Origin: Tricholoma matsutake
Taxonomy: Eukaryota > Basidiomycota > Agaricomycetes > Agaricales > Tricholomataceae
DNA length: 64,000 nt
Assembly: GCA_026075535.2 (NCBI GenBank)
Contig: AP026550.1
Span: forward strand, 8,122,001 to 8,186,000
Direction of reading: 5' to 3'
A program made the position numbers and the translations under genes. A model generated the notes under the pieces. It made no database searches. It saw only the letters and a list, made by a program, of their open reading frames with translations, and had not been told where the DNA came from. Position 1 is the first letter of the stretch; every line of letters begins with the position of its first letter. This document shows positions 58,296 to 64,000 of this stretch, one piece after another.

Positions 58296-61200
58296 ATGCC
58301 AGGCCCAGGAGGCAAACAAAGCCAGAAGAAGAAATGGCACGATAACGTGAAAAATGCAGCCACTACATGCACTATTACAACAGCAATAGCATCTACTACT
58401 ACAGACACAGCAGCTGCAACTGCAATCAATGCCAATGATGCGACATGTGTCTGCACAGCCACTGCCACATCATCAGACGACGCAACAACACAACCACCAC
58501 CGTTTACCTACACACATGAAGAAGTCCAAATACTCTTGGACAAAGCTTGACTCAATGGATGGGAAGGTGTAGAAGAAGGACTAAAGATGAGGAAGGAGAA
58601 AATACTCGAGAATGGACAGAAGATGTGGGAAAAGGGGAAGAATGCTGAATATAGGTTAGGAAGAAAGGATGGTCTTGACAAAGGGGAGAAGTTGGCAGGC
58701 CATGGGGAAGGGCTTTGTATCTCAAAGGGGGCCCACACCCATGAGGTATGGAGAGGTGCTGTCCTCCTGGATGAGGCTCAAGTCCAGACTGACCCTGAAA
58801 TGACCACTTGGACCGATGCTAGCACCCAGGCAGCTCCCATGACTGACAAAATGACTGTGCAGACCAATGCCCCCCCCCCGAATGTCACTGTACTGCCCTG
58901 CAAATGGAGCTGCCTGCCTTTGAAGACCCCCAGCCCTCGAAAATCGCCCAAATGGTTGCTACCAATGATATCTGCACCCAAATCACACCCAGTACCAATG
59001 AGATGGCTAGCCAAACAGAGAACAAACACTACCCAGCTCTCGTTACCCCCCAGAACCCCCCTTCCACCACTGCCACATCACTGTCAACAGCAGCAACAAC
59101 ACCCGAACCAAACAGCCAAAAAACGACAACTTGGGCAACAACTAGCACCCAAATGGCTGTGCCCACCTTAGAGATGGCTAACCAGGCCATAAACAGTGCA
59201 CAGAGATGCTCTACAGTCCAGAAAACAAAGTTGTGCAATAAGGACCAAACCTGCCTGTCAAAACACATTGTTTGCTTGACAAATCAATCCAGGAGCTGCC
59301 CACGTCACCCTGCTCCCCCCTGCTCGTGCCCCAGAAACCCATGGAAATAGTGTTTAAAGGTCCAGTCTGTAGAACCAAAAAAAAGACCGAAACTGAACTG
59401 AACTGGACTGATTAGGACCGGATCAGTGGTCTATTTATAGAGCAGTCTTTTTTAGTCCAGTTGCTGGTCTTTCGTTTTGAAAAATATAGTAGGACCAATG
59501 AAAAACTGGTTAAAACCAGTTGCAACTGGTCTTTTGTCTCAACGTATGTTGGACCTTACTCCCACCAATATTTACTTCATTTTTGGTCCCTGGATCATCA
59601 AAAACGGTCAAGAATTGGTCGAGATATGACCAAAAACATTTTTGTATGAGTATTTTGTTGTATCAGAACAACTTTGATTGCATTGCTTATTACCTGAGCT
59701 ATAATTTTTTTTGTACAGCTATATGACATCATAAAAGTAACAACAACACACCTAATCATCTGTACCATGGGATTTTATTCATATAACAGCCCAAATGAGT
59801 GCAACTACAAACTACAAATTACAAATTACAAACCGCAACTTGAATGCATGACCTTTTGGTTTTGGCCATATCTCAGTCAAATCTTGACGGAATTGCTTAA
59901 ATGTTGAATCGGTCTATGGAGAATTACAATCTCTATCCATGAATATAATATATATGAGGTAATGGTCATATTTGTTGAGATACATATGGGTTATTTGGCA
60001 TGATAAATTTTATGACAAAAGACCGGTCCGAACCAGTCTTTTTTTGGTCCATGGACTGATTAGGACCAGTCCTAAAGGGTCCGGTTGCAGTCCTCCAATA
60101 TCCAGGTTGGTCTTAGACCAGTTGCGGTTGCTGGTTGCCTCATTTGGAAGTCAAAAACCAGACTGGACTGGACCTTTAAACACTACATGGAAACCCCCAA
60201 ACTACCCATCGCAATGGCCACATCATCATCGACGATGGCTGAACCCCCTTCTATACCACATTCTGGACCATGACCCACAGCTCAGAAATGACAAAACAAA
60301 CTACTGGAACCCTCAGAACACCCCCAAGCCCTGTCCCAGACACCCAGCTTGCCCCAGCATGCCCGAAAACATACCATTTTGCTACCTACAACAGATGAAT
60401 ACTGACAGCTATAAAACAACACCATGGTGATGATGGCACCACCCCCCAGACCCTCTTGTTCCCCCCACCAGCCCCCATCATCAACACCTGCCATCCATAT
60501 CAACTCCAGTGCCCAGACCATGCCCAGTACCAGCGAGATGGCCCCACAGACTAGTGGAAGCCCTGCAGTTCCAAAATCAAGCGCAGAAGGAGTTGAACCC
60601 CCCCTGCAGTTGCAGAATGTGACACCGGCAGTTCGCACCAGCTCTACCACCCAAACTAACACCAATGTCATCACCACCATTGATGCCAACACTTAGACGA
60701 CCTCAACCAGCCCTGTCATCATTGATGCCAGCACCCAGACAATGCACTGCCCCAGGCAGAGAGTGGCTGCAATGCAGACTGAGCCCCCAGACAAGGAACA
60801 GCCACATACATCAAGATACATTGAAGTGTTGACAAGCTCAAACCCCACTATTGTTGCTGATCCCCAGGTCGAGTCCCAAGCCTCCCATTCCACCTGCAAG
60901 ACGAGTTGGTCGAAACCCCAGAACAAAAGATTACACCTGCCCCACCACTTGTACCTGAACCCAGCCGATGTTTTGACTGGGCAGAGGATGCTGAGTCATT
61001 ACCCATCACCTCTCAGTCGCCACTGCCACAAGACCTTTCGGCACTACGTTCTAATACCCCCCGAGCTTTCAACTCTATACAAAGACAAACCCACCATTGT
61101 AATCAAGTGAGGAACCCCCCAATCCATTCATTCACTCGACGAGGTCAACCAGTGTGGACTGCAGGTCCTATCATCACTTGCAAACATCCTTTTGGACTGG

Positions 61201-61318
61201 GCCCAGGTAAACCAACCATTCCAAGTCCTGTATTTCAAGAGCCCCCACCAAAACTTGATTGGGACAGTGACTCTCGACTAGCAGATCTGAGTAGAGTGCT
61301 TTGAGCTTTGGGATGGGC
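58296..61318 (+). pseudogene. Gag-like orphan ORF (MPGPGGKQSQ..LDWDSDSRLADLSRVL)
   Basis: It starts MPGPGGKQSQKKKWHDN, has a Thr/Ala-rich part, the motif PPFTYTHEEVQILLDKA, one TGA, a Lys/Glu/Gly helical stretch (RKEKILENGQKMWEKGK, GRKDGLDKGEKLAGHGEGL), a Thr/Pro-rich middle with repeated TQT phrases, and a C-terminus FDWAEDAESLPIT..LSALRS..KLDWDSDSRLADLSRVL, one TGA, ALGWAPC. Both TGA codons sit where Arg (CGA) would fit. The MITE at 59348 splits the middle. It is a recurrent unnamed ORF type in agaric repeats; no enzymatic domain is seen. Confidence 0.55.
59348..60185. mobile_element. hAT MITE (838 bp), TIR type of E5
   Basis: The ends TAGTGTTTAAAGGTCCAG are flanked by a perfect 8-bp duplication CATGGAAA (59340-59347, 60186-60193). 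The subterminal regions hold ACTGGTCC/GGACCAGT words. No coding. Removing it joins RNPWK with PPKLPIAMAT in frame. Confidence 0.93.
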
Positions 61319-61594
61319 ACCATGTTGAGTTGTCTTTTTTATATCACACATAGAATTTTTTACTGCACTGGTTTTATTATTCATATACCTACATATTGTT
61401 TCCTTTTCTTTTCCTTTCCTTTCCTTCTTTTTCAGAGGCAACGGGGATGTTGCCATCTTGGAGAGGGGCAGATGGAGTAGGGTGAGTGGTCACCTACTCC
61501 AGGTAGTCATGTGAACTTGTTGGTAGAGTCATGTAGTCACATGGTTGTAGTTCAGGATTGATATACCATCTCGTGGCCTCGCCATTGCTATAGC

Positions 61595-61974
61595 TCACTT
61601 TCACCTGATGAAACCTGGAAAAGGATTTTGGACCCTACTTCAGAATTTTGTCAAAAACTGATCGATTATCTTGAGAAAGCTCACATTGGGGAATTTATGA
61701 CAGGCAGTCGTGATCATTGCTCACATCGAACATGAAAGGTTGAGCCCAGATTATGTGGATCCATGTGAAACTATCCCCTCTTTGCCTCCTAATTACTGCA
61801 AAAAAAAAATGTGGGGCTTGTTCTGCATGTAAATCAGCCAATGGCTGGTGGTCTTACTTCAAATCCAAAGTGGATCATATATTAACTCTCTCAAATATTC
61901 ACACTTGCTCCAGCACTTTAAAGAAGGATGGCACTCGAGATAAGTTCAGTACACTGGTTGCTTAGACAACATTT
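61595..61974 (+). pseudogene. Helitron protein, continuation fragment
   Basis: The text LSPDETWKRILDPTSEFCQKL, DYLEKAHIGEFMTG, then ACKSANGWWSYFKSKVDHIL and NIHTCSSTLKKDGT matches the Helitron region that follows RNEIWSL by about 100 residues. So the block 55977-61594 replaced that part of the gene. One TGA (61732), a K-run and a late shift (to GCLDN) are present. It ends at the Gypsy 3 LTR. Confidence 0.8.
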
Positions 61975-62662
61975 TGTTAGGAAACCACCCCATTACCTAA
62001 TTTTTATTTTATTATGTTGAATTATGCTACATTACGCCAAATTATGCTAAATGATGCTACACTTTGATAGCATGAGAATTTTATTTCGCACGCATCAATA
62101 TGTACATGCATGTATGAGTGCATCAGTAACAACAAAGTACAATATATGTAACATAATATATAAACCCTAAATATATGCCTAGGGGACCCCAGTTGTGTTC
62201 TCTTATGTATTCCATTTATGCTTGTGGTGTGAATGGCCTATCTCAACAAACTCACCTATTAATAACCCCTCACATCAAAATCATCAGTTCCCCAATCACG
62301 CACGTGGATCCTGCCCCCTTCTTGTAGAGAGAACCTGCATGGTCTTAGCTAGCAGATAGTGGGTGTCACCCTAACAGAAGAACACAACTTCCCATATCAG
62401 TGCACCTTCTCTTACTTGCGCATACATCATTGTTTCACCATGCCACATCCAATTACTCATCCTTTCAGCATGACCCGGAAGTACTTGTATATACATAATC
62501 TACCTTTTCTTTCATAAGCCGATGCCAGGCCTTGCCTTACATTGAGACTGCCAGTGATCGAGAGGCAGCGCTTATCATTAGGACAGCTGCAACCAGACAA
62601 CTGATTGGATCTGGTTTAGTCATGATTTACATCACTCTATTTGGACGATTATTTTAGTTACA
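61975..62662 (+). repeat. 5' LTR of Gypsy 3 (688 bp)
   Basis: It starts TGTTAGGAAACC and ends TTTTAGTTACA (TGT..ACA). TATATAAA at about 62157-62164 is a likely promoter. The following AGCCAAATTCAG would be the primer-binding region; no clear tRNA match is claimed. Confidence 0.65.
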
Positions 62663-62862
62663 AGCCAAATTCAGTGTTATCCCTGAGATCAGGCACTGTT
62701 GAAGGGGTTATTGATCTGAAGTGTCAAATTAGGCACCTGATGAACGACGAACCATTGATGAACAATCGACAAACAATCACATGACCCGTAAACGTTTGGA
62801 GAGGTCTCAAAGAACAAATCTTGAGTTTGTCGAAGAAGTGATTCATCACAGATTTTACCATT
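62663..62862. other. Leader of Gypsy 3
   Basis: A leader of 200 bp between the LTR and the first gag ATG. It has the tandem CGAACCATTGATGAACAATCGACAAACAATC-like text, no gene. Confidence 0.5.
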
Positions 62863-63974
62863 ATGTCTGAACCCTCAACTTCTAATCCTGGTCCTAATCC
62901 TGTTCCCACACCAGCACTAGAGGCGAAAATTGATGCACTGTAATGTCGCAATTAGTGTCAGTGTTGGCAGCATCACAGCCCAGACAAGTGGAAGTACAGC
63001 CAGAGACGACAGGAGAAAGAGATGATGAGATGGAGGAGATGGTGGAGTGGATGTCACAGGAGGATGAGACGGCGGAGAAATCTGGAAATGGAAAAGCATG
63101 CTTACCTAAGTATGTGCCTCTGCAAATCTTTGATGGTACCATGGAGAATACAAAATCCTTCATCAGCTCTATAGTATTGTACATCCATGGGAGGAAGCCA
63201 GAATTTTGTACAGCCGAGTCTAGGATTATGTTTGCTCTCTCATACATTCAGGGGGGGAAAGCACAGTTCTGGAGAAATGAGGCTATTAATCAAATTGCCG
63301 TGGGAAATAAACCATTTGCAACCTTCAAGGGATTTCTGGAGAGATTGGAGGCACAGTTTGGGGACCCTAATCCAAAGGCGACAGCCAATGCTAAATTAAA
63401 GACCATGTGCCAAGGTTCCCAGATGGTGTGGGAATTTATTTTGCAGTTCAAAGCAGAAGCTTTGCAGACAGATATGGGAGAAGCCGCATTGGTAGAGTTT
63501 TTGAAAGCAGGATTAAATCCCTCTTTATTCAAGTCTATCTACCGACTACCTTCTATGCCAGAGAAGTTGGATGAGTGGTATAATAATTGGGCAATGCACC
63601 TTGACCAGCAATATCGGCAGGAACAGGCGGAGTCAAAGTTGATGTATGGAAGTAGTAAATTTGGAAAGTCATCAGGAGGAAAGTCCGAGAAAGGAAAGGT
63701 GCCTCAGGCACAAACTCTGAGGGCACAGCCATCGGCCATGGCAGTGACACCTATAGTTGCAGAGTCAGCAGCACCAGCAGAGGCAATGGAGGTTGATCAA
63801 GCAGGGAGACAAGCTCCACTTAAATGTTTTAACTGTGGGCAGTTAGGACACATCGCTAGGAATTGTAGGCAGAAAAGACAGATTAGGGAAGCTACAATCG
63901 AGGAAGTGAAGCCAGAGGAAGGCAGGCAGAAGAATTTTGTGGAAGAGTCCCAGCGAAGGTTTCCCCATTGGTGA
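62863..63974 (+). CDS. Gypsy 3 Gag (retrotransposon capsid and zinc knuckle)
   Basis: A first frame starts at 62863 (MSEPSTSNPGPNPVPTP, 26 codons) and ends in TAA at 62941-62943, overlapping the ATG of the long frame (62943-63974, 343 codons). The long frame has the coil start SQLVSVLAASQP, an acidic part, the capsid region (FDGTMENTKSFISSIVLY, GGKAQFWRNEAI, FLERLEAQFGDPNPKATA, EFLKAGLNPSLFKSIY), and the CCHC knuckle CFNCGQLGHIARNC. Gag packages the element RNA. This is the best-preserved retroelement of the window and probably the youngest. The element continues past the right edge. Confidence 0.85.
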
Positions 63975-64000
63975 CCCAGAATTGTTACAATGTATTAGTA

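Larger units (their letters stand above)
57929..61594 (+). mobile_element. Short-repeat retroelement-like block with a gag-like ORF
   Basis: Direct repeats of about 110-125 bp border it (57929-58040 and 61470-61594): GGAGTAGGGTGAGT.. CTCCAGGTAGTCATGTGA .. GGCCTCGCCATTGCTATAG. They act like short LTRs, but TG..CA ends and a target duplication are not clear. The left flank is Copia 2 and the right flank is Helitron. The interior is the coding below plus a hAT MITE. Confidence 0.5.

Overview
The window looks like a repeat-rich chromosome segment of a mushroom-forming basidiomycete (Agaricomycetes). The evidence is short GT-AG introns (about 50-65 nt), KDZ transposases, a Helitron with a DUF6570-type domain, pogo-like DDE_1 and Copia/Gypsy elements of agaric type, an alpha-kinase, an agaric-type integrase-core gene and a multi-pass membrane protein of agaric style. 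Family names rest on recognised motifs; no search was run.

Layout. 1-11 kb is one KDZ transposase gene opened by nested insertions: hAT-like element E1 (155-2128), a DDE-transposase element (2365-8919, itself holding element L with satellites and a Gypsy solo LTR at 6819-7523) and a MITE (9233-9805). 11.5-15.4 kb is a truncated Gypsy element whose LTR holds E3. 16.1-24.3 kb carries broken orphan genes, satellite blocks, a foldback MITE and E4, which sits just behind the start codon of an orphan gene. 24.4-29.0 kb is a decayed Copia element. 29.2-43.2 kb is a CpG-containing island of ordinary intron-containing genes: an alpha-kinase, an integrase-core gene, an MFS transporter, a HECT E3 pseudogene and two inverted paralogous segments. 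43.4-44.9 kb is a membrane-protein gene. 45.2-64 kb is again nested transposons: E5, an unknown multi-exon gene, a pogo element with 252-bp TIRs, and a Helitron split by a hAT MITE, Copia 2, a short-repeat retroelement (itself holding a hAT MITE) and a fresh Gypsy element cut by the window end.

Main observation. Four hAT-like elements without transposase (E1, E3, E4, E5; 1.6-2.0 kb, 8-bp target duplications) share a conserved non-coding interior: a palindrome abutting a 54-66 nt intron-like cassette, repeated GAGC/GCTC hairpins and G/C-rich hairpins near one end. E1, E3 and E4 also have outward-facing tRNA-like Pol III units at both ends. E5 has different terminal repeats but the same interior, and element L carries one cassette without recognisable ends. 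I do not recognise this as a described system.

Decay. Premature stops are mostly TGA where the family has Arg (CGA), and the two Copia copies differ at ancestral CpG sites as TpG against CpA. This points to CpG deamination of silenced repeats. Removing each younger insertion together with one target duplication rejoins the older reading frame in several cases, so the insertion order can be read directly.
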